From NCBI GenBank assembly GCA_022600345.1, contig JAHZKP010000062.1, positions 1-56,574 on the forward strand: 56,574 bases of DNA, in the 5' to 3' direction. Below the pieces are notes generated by a model that was not told the origin of the DNA, searched no databases, and saw only the letters and a program-made list of their open reading frames with translations. The stretch comes from Alphaproteobacteria bacterium (GTDB lineage Bacteria > Pseudomonadota > Alphaproteobacteria > Rhizobiales > Hyphomicrobiaceae). The position numbers were made by a program, and so were the translations under genes. Positions 1-7,168 of the stretch are shown one piece after another (positions within the stretch are counted from its first letter, which is position 1; each line of letters opens with the position of its first letter).

Positions 1-18
1 GCGCCGGATGCCGCGAAT

Positions 19-43
19 TCCACAGGACTTTAGAAACTGTGGA
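19..43. repeat. TCCACAG hairpin, copy 1
   Basis: A 7-bp perfect stem (TCCACAG / CTGTGGA) encloses an 11-nt loop beginning GACTTTAG. It is preceded by a 14-nt stretch also present before copy 2. First of four copies between here and 1165. Confidence 0.75.
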
Positions 44-188
44 CCAACATCAGAGCGGTGGGCATCTGGAGGCGCAAAAAAGAGATTCACCCCCACCTAT
101 CCGCGCCAGGATCACTTCGCTCCTTGGCTTCAAGTTGACCTGCCGAATGCCGCGATTCCCCCATCCCCCCTCACCTAGGTCCGCCAAG

Positions 189-264
189 ATGACTTGCAAA
201 CGCCAAGACGCTGCCATTGACATTCGCATTGTCGGTATCGTTTGCCAGGGCGCTTGCAAGTCAT
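189..264. repeat. long imperfect inverted repeat
   Basis: The arms ATGACTTGCAA-a-CGCC (189-204) and GGCG-c-TTGCAAGTCAT (249-264) pair over 15 bp with one mismatch, enclosing about 44 nt. A second pair, GCTGCCA (210-216) and TGGCAGC (264-270), interleaves with the 3' arm. No coding function is visible. Confidence 0.6.
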
Positions 265-470
265 GGCAGCCCGTCCTCTCCCCGTCGTGTCGAAGACGCG
301 CTTTCAGCGCGATGGGAGAGGAGCCGACGGCGTCCTCCCCCTGTGAGATCAGGGCCTGGGAGGTGGTGCAATCCAGGGGGGCAAACAAACCGTGAGCATT
401 CCGTACTGTTCAAGTTTTGGCCCAACACACCGAGCGCCCAGCGGCTCCGCCCCCTTGGACGGGGGAGGAC

Positions 471-553
471 GGAATGTCATCTCTTGGGCCCGGTTTGCAG
501 TCGCCAGCAGCGCCGCACCCGCAACGCCAGGGACCAAGTGATCGTGACATTCC
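471..553. repeat. long imperfect inverted repeat
   Basis: The outer arms GGAATGTCA (471-479) and TGACATTCC (545-553) pair perfectly. An inner CTTGG (483-487) pairs with CCAAG (534-538). It resembles the 189-264 element in size and layout but not in sequence. Confidence 0.55.
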
Positions 554-622
554 CAGGTGGGGGTGTCCGTTGCTTGGCTTGCAGTTGGGGCGGAGAATCG
601 TACGGCGCCGGATGCCGCCAGT

Positions 623-647
623 TCCACAGGACTTTAGGAACTGTGGA
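623..647. repeat. TCCACAG hairpin, copy 2
   Basis: Same 7-bp stem as copy 1 with an 11-nt loop differing at one base. It shares the upstream 14-nt block (605-618) with copy 1. Confidence 0.75.
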
Positions 648-758
648 CCCAAAAAACGGTGCAAGCTCTCGGTGATTTTTTCGCAAAAAAAACGCACCTG
701 CCGCTGGACCCGCCTCGCTAGATGAAATCTCGCACTCAGCTTTGCTCAAGCAAAGCTC

Positions 759-780
759 AGCTTGGAGCGGGTAGCGGGAA
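759..780. repeat. duplicate of tRNA-Gly 3' end (att-like)
   Basis: These 22 bases are identical to 1044-1065, which cover the encoded CCA, the 3' acceptor strand and part of the T arm of the tRNA-Gly gene. The copy lies downstream of the tRNA in its direction of transcription and in the same orientation, as an att repeat left by an integrated element would. Only about 285 bp separate the two copies and no integrase is present. It may instead be a stray tRNA fragment. Confidence 0.6.
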
Positions 781-837
781 AGTTTGAAGTATTCCATCGC
801 CAACGGCGATCAGGAAGCAAGGCGACCCGGCGATACA

Positions 838-862
838 TCAACATGGGCTTGCCCAATGTTGA
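838..862. repeat. CTTG-loop hairpin, tRNA-locus copy
   Basis: The stem is TCAACAT-GGG, the loop CTTG, and the closing strand CCC-A-ATGTTGA with one bulged A. It is the same architecture as three copies at 27969-28178. The flank, read on the minus strand, carries GGCACCT followed by G and C residues, resembling the flank of the distant copies. Confidence 0.7.
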
Positions 863-915
863 GCACAAGGTGCCGCCGCCCCTTCGGAGCACGACTAGCG
901 CGTGAGATCATCAGC

Positions 916-940
916 TCCACACGACTTTAGGAAGTGTGGA
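916..940. repeat. TCCACAC hairpin, copy 3 with compensatory change
   Basis: The stem is TCCACAC / GTGTGGA with the 11-nt loop GACTTTAGGAA. Compared with the other copies, the loop-closing G-C pair is now C-G, so both strands changed and pairing is kept. Confidence 0.75.
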
Positions 941-954
941 CGAAATAGCATGCT

Positions 955-975
955 GCGGGTAACGGGAATCGAACC
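955..975 (-). pseudogene. partial tRNA 3'-end-like fragment
   Basis: Of 21 bases, 20 match 1052-1072 in the T-arm and acceptor part of tRNA-Gly. The rest of a cloverleaf cannot be built from the surrounding sequence, so I read it as a tRNA remnant rather than a functional gene. Together with 759-780 it makes two degenerate copies of the tRNA 3' end beside the intact gene. Confidence 0.45.
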
Positions 976-1047
976 GTCTGTGCGGAGCACAGCAAGCAGA
1001 GAATCGCGGGTTCGGGCGTCAGATGATGTTTGTTACTTTACGGAGCT

Positions 1048-1121
1048 TGGAGCGGGTAGCGGGAATCGAACCCGCGTATTCAGCTTGGAAGGCTGCTGCA
1101 CTACCATTGTGCTATACCCGC
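1048..1121 (-). tRNA. tRNA-Gly (anticodon TCC)
   Basis: Read on the minus strand, this 74-nt sequence starts GCGGGTA and ends TACCCGCT-CCA. The acceptor stem is complete, the anticodon loop is CTTCCAA (anticodon TCC), the T loop is TTCGATT, and CCA is encoded. It decodes GGA/GGG glycine codons. It follows tRNA-Tyr by 56 nt on the same strand, with a TCCACAG hairpin in between, so the two are probably co-transcribed and separated by processing. Confidence 0.95.
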
Positions 1122-1140
1122 GTCTCAGTATTTTGTCCGT

Positions 1141-1165
1141 TCCACAGGACTTCAGAAACTGTGGA
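1141..1165. repeat. TCCACAG hairpin, copy 4, in tRNA spacer
   Basis: Same stem as copies 1 and 2, with one C-for-T change in the loop. It sits between the tRNA-Tyr and tRNA-Gly genes, so it would be transcribed with them and could act as a processing signal or partial terminator. Confidence 0.75.
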
Positions 1166-1177
1166 CCGCAAAAAACC

Positions 1178-1262
1178 TGGTGGAGGAGGTTGGATTCGAA
1201 CCAACGTAGGCATAGCCAGCGGATTTACAGTCCGCCCCCTTTAGCCACTCGGGCACTCCTCC
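1178..1262 (-). tRNA. tRNA-Tyr (anticodon GTA)
   Basis: An 85-nt class II tRNA on the minus strand. It starts GGAGGAGTGCCCGAG, has the anticodon loop CTGTAAA (GTA), a long variable arm, T loop TTCGAAT, and an encoded CCA. It is the first gene of a two-tRNA unit read away from rlmB. A promoter with a 17-bp spacer lies about 70 nt upstream. Confidence 0.96.
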
Positions 1263-1300
1263 TTATCGCCGCACGACGGTTACACCGCACAAACGAAATT

Positions 1301-1324
1301 GCCCCGCAAAAAGCACCGCGGGGC
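1301..1324 (-). other. leader hairpin of the tRNA transcript
   Basis: On the minus strand GCCCCGC (1324-1318) and GCGGGGC (1307-1301) form a 7-bp GC stem with a T-rich loop. It starts within a few bases of the expected transcription start of the tRNA unit, so it would be the first element of the precursor RNA. Confidence 0.5.
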
Positions 1325-1333
1325 AGAAGCCAA

Positions 1334-1362
1334 GTTATGGTAACACCCAGCCGCCATGTCAA
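1334..1362 (-). promoter_or_regulatory. sigma-70-type promoter for tRNA-Tyr/tRNA-Gly
   Basis: On the minus strand a perfect -35 TTGACA (1362-1357) is followed by a 17-bp spacer and a -10 CATAAC (1339-1334). The predicted start near 1327 gives a leader of about 65 nt before tRNA-Tyr. Confidence 0.6.
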
Positions 1363-1487
1363 CGCCTTTGATGCCGCATTGTTCACAGTTTCGCATCAAC
1401 ACCGTTGCGCGTGCGCCCATTCGCGACCATTGTCGCGACCTTCGCGCCCATTTCGAGGCGTTTTGCAAGCTAGAACCCTGGTGACAG

Positions 1488-2324
1488 ATGCCCGATAAGC
1501 GCCCCCGCCCCGCCGACAAAGGCAGCCGCCCGCCCCACCGTGGCGGCAACCGGCGCCCAAATCCTCGCCACTCGGGCCCCGCTCCCAAGGAAGAGTTGAG
1601 CGAAATCAGGATCTTCGGCCTCCACCCCGCCCAAGCAGCTCTCACCAATCCCGCCCGCAAAATCCTCAATGCGGCAATGACCGCAAACGCCGCCCGCAAG
1701 CTCGATGCCCAATTGCGCGACCGTGAAATCGTCCCAGAACCGACAACTCCGCGCAATCTCGATCGCATATTGGGGCCCGATACCGTCCATCAAGGCATCT
1801 TGCTGGAATGCGAACCGCTTGAAGAGCCATCCATCGAAGACCTGATCATCGCCGCTGGTGAAGGCCGCCCTCTGATGGTTCTCGATCAGGTTACCGACCC
1901 CCACAACGTCGGCGCCATATTGCGCTCAGGCGCTGTCTTCGGCTGCGGCGGCCTGATCATGACCCGACGTCACAGCCCACCGCTATCAGGTGTATTGGCC
2001 AAATCCGCCTCTGGCGGCCTGGAACACGTCCCAGTGCACCTGGCAACCAACCTCGCCCGCGCCATTGGTGAATTGAAAGACGCCGGCGTCATCACGCTGG
2101 GGCTGGACGGCGGCGCGGAGACCGAATTTCACGATGCGATTCCCAGCGACCGCCCGATGGCGATTGTTCTGGGGGCCGAGGGCAAGGGCCTTCGCCAATT
2201 AACCGCTGAGAAGTGCGATCAACTCTGCCGCATCGAAACCACCGGCGCGCTGGCAAGCCTCAATGTTTCCAATGCCGCAGCAATCGCTTTGCATTTGGCC
2301 GCCATGAAGCGGCGCGGCAAATAA
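1488..2324 (+). CDS. rlmB: TrmH-family rRNA 2'-O-methyltransferase (RlmB-like)
   Basis: A 278-aa SAM-dependent RNA 2'-O-ribose methyltransferase of the SpoU/TrmH class. By family it would methylate G2251 of 23S rRNA in the peptidyl-transferase region. A basic disordered tail (residues 1-38, rich in Arg, Pro, Lys) precedes the substrate-binding domain (about 40-110) and the SPOUT knot (about 120-278). The three SPOUT motifs are visible: DPHNVGAILRSG, VLGAEGKGL and SLNVSNAAAIALH. The knot is complete. The ATG has only a weak ribosome site. The gene stands alone, divergent from the tRNA pair and convergent with the next gene. RlmB is the best guess within TrmH; a tRNA Gm18 methylase is less likely because of the N-terminal substrate domain. 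Confidence 0.9.
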   Translation: MPDKRPRPADKGSRPPHRGGNRRPNPRHSGPAPKEELSEIRIFGLHPAQAALTNPARKILNAAMTANAARKLDAQLRDREIVPEPTTPRNLDRILGPDTVHQGILLECEPLEEPSIEDLIIAAGEGRPLMVLDQVTDPHNVGAILRSGAVFGCGGLIMTRRHSPPLSGVLAKSASGGLEHVPVHLATNLARAIGELKDAGVITLGLDGGAETEFHDAIPSDRPMAIVLGAEGKGLRQLTAEKCDQLCRIETTGALASLNVSNAAAIALHLAAMKRRGK

Positions 2325-2370
2325 GAACGCATATTTGCATACGTCGATCATCCCCGACGTAAAAAATAAA

Positions 2371-2414
2371 AAGGGCCCGCGTGCTCTCTTCGAAAGAAAA
2401 CATCGCAGGCCCTT
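2371..2414. terminator. terminator between convergent genes
   Basis: The arms AAGGGCC (2371-2377) and GGCCCTT (2408-2414), helped by GCG/CGC inside, form a stem. On the minus strand it is followed by TTTATTTTTT, a good U-tract for the gene at 2462-2857. On the plus strand it is followed by a weaker T-rich stretch that could serve rlmB. Confidence 0.75.
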
Positions 2415-2461
2415 GTTTTATCGTCCACTTGAAGGCCGTGCCGGTCGGCGCCAGCCTCTTA

Positions 2462-2857
2462 TCACCAATGACCGCGCCGAATGCGGCCATGATTGCGGCG
2501 GTGCCAACGGCGGTGATGATATCCACGACGGTTGTCGCCCCAGGACTTGTAGTAAGGCGGCTTGCGCAGGTAACGGCGCTTACGCACGACATGAGCCGGA
2601 CGCCAGTAACCTGAGTTGTAGTAAGGGTAATATCCGCGCGGCTCATACCGGTAGGCATAGGGATCGGTGTGGCGGTGATATTCATAGACGTGACGGTAAC
2701 GGGGCCGGTAAACCCGGTGGCGCACTTCGCGCGTTACGCCCCAACCAGATGGCCCGCGATCCCGCCACGAACCTCCAGCTTCGACCGGCAGCGGCATCGA
2801 CACCACCAGTGCAGTGACAACGGCGCATAACGCCATCGCGTACTTTACAAAACGCAT
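2462..2857 (-). CDS. secreted Tyr/Arg/His-rich protein, unknown function
   Basis: A 131-aa protein with a clear signal peptide (hydrophobic stretch after MRFVKY, probable cut after VEA near residue 27). The mature part is very rich in Arg, Tyr and His, with many YRY, HRR and YY patterns and no Cys. I do not recognise a domain. I chose the ATG at 2857 because GGAG lies 9 nt upstream; an upstream in-frame ATG at 2875 would put four extra polar residues before the signal. Small exported proteins of this composition are common in Hyphomicrobiales and mostly uncharacterised. It resembles the Arg-rich protein at 49079 in style, not in alignable sequence. It is likely periplasmic or envelope-associated. 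Confidence 0.7.
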   Translation of the reverse strand: MRFVKYAMALCAVVTALVVSMPLPVEAGGSWRDRGPSGWGVTREVRHRVYRPRYRHVYEYHRHTDPYAYRYEPRGYYPYYNSGYWRPAHVVRKRRYLRKPPYYKSWGDNRRGYHHRRWHRRNHGRIRRGHW

Positions 2858-3160
2858 ACTCGTTAACTCCAGCATTCGGACTACAATAGTTACACTTCGC
2901 TAACAATAACCACAAAAGTTGATGAACTGATAAACGAAATCGCCAATCGCTTCGATATCGCCCCACGCCCCCTTCTTTCGAAAATCATAGCGCAATTGAC
3001 TCAAGCCAGCGGCCAATTTTGCAAAACCGGTCACGCTTTAAGTAATTCCTCACCCAAATGATGGATTTTCAACCCTGCGCGCCCCGGTGCGCAAATGACC
3101 GGCCGTGCCCGCATATCGGCCCCCCGTTTCGGTAAAGTAACAGAGTAACCCAGGTTCCAA
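2858..3160. other. divergent intergenic region, 303 bp
   Basis: Contains the upstream regions of the minus-strand secreted protein and the plus-strand secretion operon. A small GC hairpin (TGCGC / GCGCA) lies near 3078-3095. No tRNA, repeat or convincing promoter pair was recognised. Confidence 0.5.
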
Positions 3161-5485
3161 GTGTCGAACGTTTCGCCCACCAAACGCCGACCTGCCAAGA
3201 TTGAGTCGGACCGTGAACGCTTGGAGCGCGGCCAGGCCCGGCTGCAGGAACTGCTGCGCAACCCCGGCCCGGGCATCAAGGTGATCCCTCACGGATCAAC
3301 TCCTGATGCGCCGCCGACCCCGAGCGCGCCTCCCACACAAACCGAAACGCCACGTAAAGCTGCTCAACGGACCGCGCAAAACAAGCCCGCTTCGGCGCCT
3401 GCGAGAAACACCGCGCCCGGGCCGTCAGCACCTGCCAAGACCGTTGCCAAACCGCAACCTGCCCCACACCGCCCGGCACAACGCCCAAAGCAACCAGCCA
3501 GCAAACCTCGCGTAAAGCAAACCGCCAAGCAACCGCCTCAATCCGCGCGGATCATCACCGACCCCAAAGTTCGCGCACCTGTTGCAAAGACCGCCAGAAC
3601 GCCCGACGCCCGCCCCCAATCGGCCACATCACAATCCCAACAGCCCGCGCCCACCAATAGTGAGCGGCCTCGCCCCACGGCGTCTGGCGAAATCGAACGC
3701 GCCATTCTGGCCTCCAAACGCGCCTTCATATCGCTTGGTGTCTTCAGCTTCGTCATCAATATCCTGATGCTGGCCGGCCCGTTGTTCATGTTGCAGGTCT
3801 ACGACCGCGTGATTTCATCTGGCTCCATGCCGACCCTGATCGCGCTCACTGCAATGACGGCCGGCGCCTATGCCATTATCGGCATGCTGGAGATCGTCCG
3901 CTCGCGAGTCATCGTGCGGGTCGGTCATGAGATCGACCAGCGGCTCAGCGGACGCATATTCGACGCAGCCTTGAAGAGTAGCGTTGCCGGCGGCGGCAAA
4001 TCCAACTCCGCCTTGCGTGAACTGGACACACTTCGCCAGTTCGTTGGCTCCCCAGGCCCATTAGCCTTCTTCGATGCCCCCTGGACGCCGATCTATCTGC
4101 TGGTCATCTTCATGGTGCACTGGACCCTGGGCCTTGCCGCGACCGTTGGAGCAGCAATTCTTTTCACACTCACCTGGATCTCAGAAACCCACGCCCGCAC
4201 GCCGTTGCAGGAAGCCGGCAAGAACGCCGGCCGTTCAATCGACATCGCCGAAACCGGGCAACGCAACGCCGAAACCATCGCCGCGATGGGCATGGCCCCC
4301 GACTATCGCAAGCTTTGGGAATCGACCAACCGGTCTTCCCTGGACTGGCAGATGGTCGCCTCTGACCGACTGGGCACAATGTCGGCCACATCTCGCACGC
4401 TCCGCCTGTTGATGCAGTCGTTGATGCTGGCAATCGGGGCATGGCTGGCCGTCAACGGAGAGATCACGGCCGGCGCAATCGTCGCCGGTACGATCATTTT
4501 CGGGCGCGCGCTCGCCCCGGTCGAACAAGCCATCAGCCATTGGCGCCCCTTCATCAAGGCCCGCGAAAGCTTCAACAGGTTGAGCGACCTTCTGGAAAAG
4601 TCGCCGCCAGACCGAAAACGCACAGCCCTCCCCCGCCCCAAGGGCCACTTGGAAGTCAGCGCCCTCAGGGTTGCTTCGCCAGAAACCCGTCAGCTCATCC
4701 TGGCCGGCGTCGGTTTCAAGGTCTCACCCGGCCAGATGCTCGCAATCATCGGCCCATCGGCTTCGGGAAAGTCGACCCTGGTGCGCGCGCTTGCCGGGCT
4801 TTGGCCGCCACTTTCGGGCACCATCGCTCTGGACGGCGCCAAGATCGAACAATGGCATCCAGACGACCTGGGGCGCCATATGGGCTACCTGCCACAAAGC
4901 GTCGAGCTGTTTTCGGGAACCGTCCGCCAGAACATCGCCCGCTTCGCAGCCGACGCCACTGATGCCGAAGTCGTCAAGGCGGCCAAGGTCGCCAACGCCC
5001 ACGAACTGATCGTCGGTCTGCCCAACGGCTACGACACCGAACTGGGTTCGTTTGGAACCTATCTGTCAGGCGGCCAGCGCCAACGCATCGCCCTGGCGCG
5101 GGCAATGTTCCGCGATCCGCCACTCGTCATTCTCGACGAACCAAACGCCAACCTCGATCGCGGCGGCGATGTTGCCCTGGAAGGTGCAGTCGACAACATG
5201 CGCGCCAACGGTCAGACGGTCATCCTGGTTTCCCATCGCCTTCAGGCCATCGGCCAGGCCGATCTCTTGTTGCTGATGGAAGGTGGCCAGCAACGCGCCT
5301 TTGGCCCCCGCGACGCCGTCCTTCGCGCCATCCGCGGAGAACCCGAACCAGCCCCGGGCCAGCCGCAACAAGCGCCCCGGCAAAAAGCTGTTCCCCCAAG
5401 CCGGTCAGCCCCGCCCAACGGGGCAGCCCCGCCCAACACCGCGAAAGCCCCTCGAAAAGATATCCGCCCGGAGACGCCGCGATGA
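3161..5485 (+). CDS. type I secretion system ABC transporter (PrtD-like)
   Basis: The inner-membrane ATPase/permease of a type I secretion system, exporting a protein substrate directly out of the cell with the adaptor encoded next. The 774-aa product has a long disordered Pro/Ala/Lys/Gln-rich N-terminal extension (about residues 1-180), a six-helix membrane domain from about 187, and an ATPase domain with Walker A GPSASGKS (531-538), signature LSGGQ (635-639) and Walker B LVILDE (655-660). A second Pro-rich tail ends the protein. PrtD-type exporters are usually about 570-580 aa and start close to the first helix, so the extension is unusual. The start is a GTG. It overlaps the next gene by 4 nt (ATGA), so the two are translationally coupled. 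No substrate or TolC-type gene is in the window. Confidence 0.92.
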   Translation: MSNVSPTKRRPAKIESDRERLERGQARLQELLRNPGPGIKVIPHGSTPDAPPTPSAPPTQTETPRKAAQRTAQNKPASAPARNTAPGPSAPAKTVAKPQPAPHRPAQRPKQPASKPRVKQTAKQPPQSARIITDPKVRAPVAKTARTPDARPQSATSQSQQPAPTNSERPRPTASGEIERAILASKRAFISLGVFSFVINILMLAGPLFMLQVYDRVISSGSMPTLIALTAMTAGAYAIIGMLEIVRSRVIVRVGHEIDQRLSGRIFDAALKSSVAGGGKSNSALRELDTLRQFVGSPGPLAFFDAPWTPIYLLVIFMVHWTLGLAATVGAAILFTLTWISETHARTPLQEAGKNAGRSIDIAETGQRNAETIAAMGMAPDYRKLWESTNRSSLDWQMVASDRLGTMSATSRTLRLLMQSLMLAIGAWLAVNGEITAGAIVAGTIIFGRALAPVEQAISHWRPFIKARESFNRLSDLLEKSPPDRKRTALPRPKGHLEVSALRVASPETRQLILAGVGFKVSPGQMLAIIGPSASGKSTLVRALAGLWPPLSGTIALDGAKIEQWHPDDLGRHMGYLPQSVELFSGTVRQNIARFAADATDAEVVKAAKVANAHELIVGLPNGYDTELGSFGTYLSGGQRQRIALARAMFRDPPLVILDEPNANLDRGGDVALEGAVDNMRANGQTVILVSHRLQAIGQADLLLLMEGGQQRAFGPRDAVLRAIRGEPEPAPGQPQQAPRQKAVPPSRSAPPNGAAPPNTAKAPRKDIRPETPR

Positions 5486-6819
5486 TGGGCCTGTTCAATA
5501 CACCAGACGCACCTCCGGCCAACGCCACCGGCAGCGAACACTGGGCCTCGACCGATCCCTGGTTACGATTCGGAAACCGCACCGTCATCTGGTTCGTCGG
5601 CGGCCTTATTGTGTTTTCGCTAGTGGTCTCAATCTCCGGCGCCGTCATCGCCAGCGGCAAAGTCACGGTTGAGGGCAACTACCAGTCGATCCAACACCCC
5701 GAGGGAGGCATCGTCGCCAAGATCCATATTAAAAACGGCGATTTGGTCGAAAAAGGCCAGCCCCTGATCAGCCTTGATGCAACTGAAGCCCGCGCCAACC
5801 TGGAAATCGTCACCGCGCGCGTTCGCGAACTCAGCATTCAGGAGGCCCGCCTGCTTTCCGAGCGTGAAGACAAAGACACATTCGCACTTCCAGCCGGCAT
5901 GTCCGCCTCAAACCCGGCAGTGGCAAAAATTCGCGCCGCACAGCAATCGCTGTTTGACGCTCGCCGCATCGCCCAGCGCGGCGAACAATCCATGTTGGAA
6001 GAACGCATCAACCAGGTCGAAGACGAAATGTCCGGCCTCAAAGCCCAGCTCATCGCTCGAACCGCCGAACACGAAATCAACGAAACCGAATTGGCCGAAA
6101 TCATCCCGCTCTACGAAAAGGGCTACGTCAATCGCACGCGCATCGCTCCATTGCGGCGCGAAAGCGCCCGGCTGACTGGTGAGGTTGGTCGCCTCCGGTC
6201 GGACCTTGCAAGATTGAAAAGCTCCATCTCCGAAACACGCCTCAGAAAGGCCCAAAGCCGTAAACAATACCTGCGCGAAGTGATCGACGAACTGAGCAAG
6301 GTTCAAGCCCAACTGGCCGAACAGTCCGAAACTCAAAAGAAATACACCGACATCCTCGCGCGCACCCGGATCAAGAGCCCGCGGTCCGGTCGCGTCCACG
6401 CTCTTGCCGCCCATACCATCGGCGGCGTCGTAACGCCCGCCAGCCAGATCGCCATGATCATCCCCCAGGACCAGCGCCTCAGCGTCACCGCCAGAGTTGC
6501 TCCCGTCGACATCGACCGTGTCCGCACCGGCCTGACCGCCGACATCCAGTTCCCCGCATTCAATGCGCGCATAACGCCGCGATTGGCCGGCCGCGTTGCC
6601 AAAGTCTCACCGGCCGAAGAAACCGACGAACGCGGGAACAGCTATTTCACCGCCCAAATCGATATCCCACCTGACGAATTAGCCAAGATCGGCAGCGATC
6701 ATCCCCTTCGCCCCGGCATGCCGGCCGAGGTATTCATCGAAACCAGCTATCGATCGATCCTGAGCTATCTGTTGAAGCCGCTGACCGACACTCTCACATT
6801 CGCATTCCGCGAACGCTGA
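5482..6819 (+). CDS. type I secretion membrane fusion protein (HlyD/PrtE family)
   Basis: A 445-aa periplasmic adaptor that bridges the ABC exporter to an outer-membrane channel. It has a short cytoplasmic N-terminus, one transmembrane helix (about 35-57), a biotinyl-lipoyl-like half motif near residues 65-100, a long alpha-helical coiled-coil hairpin (about 110-290), and a C-terminal beta-barrel region. Length and order are typical for the PrtE/HlyD family. The start ATG overlaps the stop of the ABC gene in ATGA, giving a tight two-gene operon. There is no third (TolC) gene, so the outer-membrane part must be encoded elsewhere. Confidence 0.92.
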   Translation: MMGLFNTPDAPPANATGSEHWASTDPWLRFGNRTVIWFVGGLIVFSLVVSISGAVIASGKVTVEGNYQSIQHPEGGIVAKIHIKNGDLVEKGQPLISLDATEARANLEIVTARVRELSIQEARLLSEREDKDTFALPAGMSASNPAVAKIRAAQQSLFDARRIAQRGEQSMLEERINQVEDEMSGLKAQLIARTAEHEINETELAEIIPLYEKGYVNRTRIAPLRRESARLTGEVGRLRSDLARLKSSISETRLRKAQSRKQYLREVIDELSKVQAQLAEQSETQKKYTDILARTRIKSPRSGRVHALAAHTIGGVVTPASQIAMIIPQDQRLSVTARVAPVDIDRVRTGLTADIQFPAFNARITPRLAGRVAKVSPAEETDERGNSYFTAQIDIPPDELAKIGSDHPLRPGMPAEVFIETSYRSILSYLLKPLTDTLTFAFRER

Positions 6820-7168
6820 TTGCTACAAGCAACGCCGACTTCCCCGCACCCCGCTCCTCCGTCGAGCCAAATTGCCAAGGTTCTGATAATTCACATCTAG
6901 GTTGGGCGGCAGGCAGCCGCGCGCCTGCGGCCTCATGCGAACTTGAACCGCCGCACCCGTTGATTATAGTGCGGCGAAACCGTCGAACGTCCTCCGTTCT
7001 GTATCACCGGTTGTTGATGCATAACGCTCAAAGGCGGGCTTGCTATCCTCGCTGTGATTCGGAATACCAGTTTCGCCGATGATCCGGCTTCTTGCGCTCA
7101 TATCAATACCTTAAGAAGTAGCGCGCAAAGGCACGATCCGTATTGGGAAGATTAGGAGCACAGACCAC
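6820..7168. other. intergenic region, 349 bp
   Basis: Follows the secretion operon and precedes the OmpA-family gene. A short stem GCAGGC / GCCTGC lies near 6910-6930. A ribosome site AGGAG is well placed before the ATG at 7169. No other gene or RNA was recognised. Confidence 0.5.

Larger units (their letters stand above)
1..1047. other. non-coding repeat-rich region next to tRNA genes
   Basis: I see no convincing gene in this kilobase. Open frames in all six phases are short, overlap each other and run through the hairpins and tRNA genes. It holds three copies of a TCCACAG hairpin, one copy of a CTTG-loop hairpin, two long inverted repeats (189-264 and 471-553), a short stem-loop at 740-759, and two partial copies of the tRNA-Gly 3' end. 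The first 14 bases of the window recur at 605-618, directly ahead of two of the TCCACAG hairpins, so the repeated unit is longer than the hairpin. Whether it is a graveyard of small mobile palindromes or a source of structured RNA cannot be told from sequence alone. Confidence 0.6.

Noticed and set aside
902-1498. 198-codon plus-strand frame across both tRNA genes
   Set aside because: Runs through tRNA-Gly, tRNA-Tyr and two hairpins on the opposite strand; not coding.
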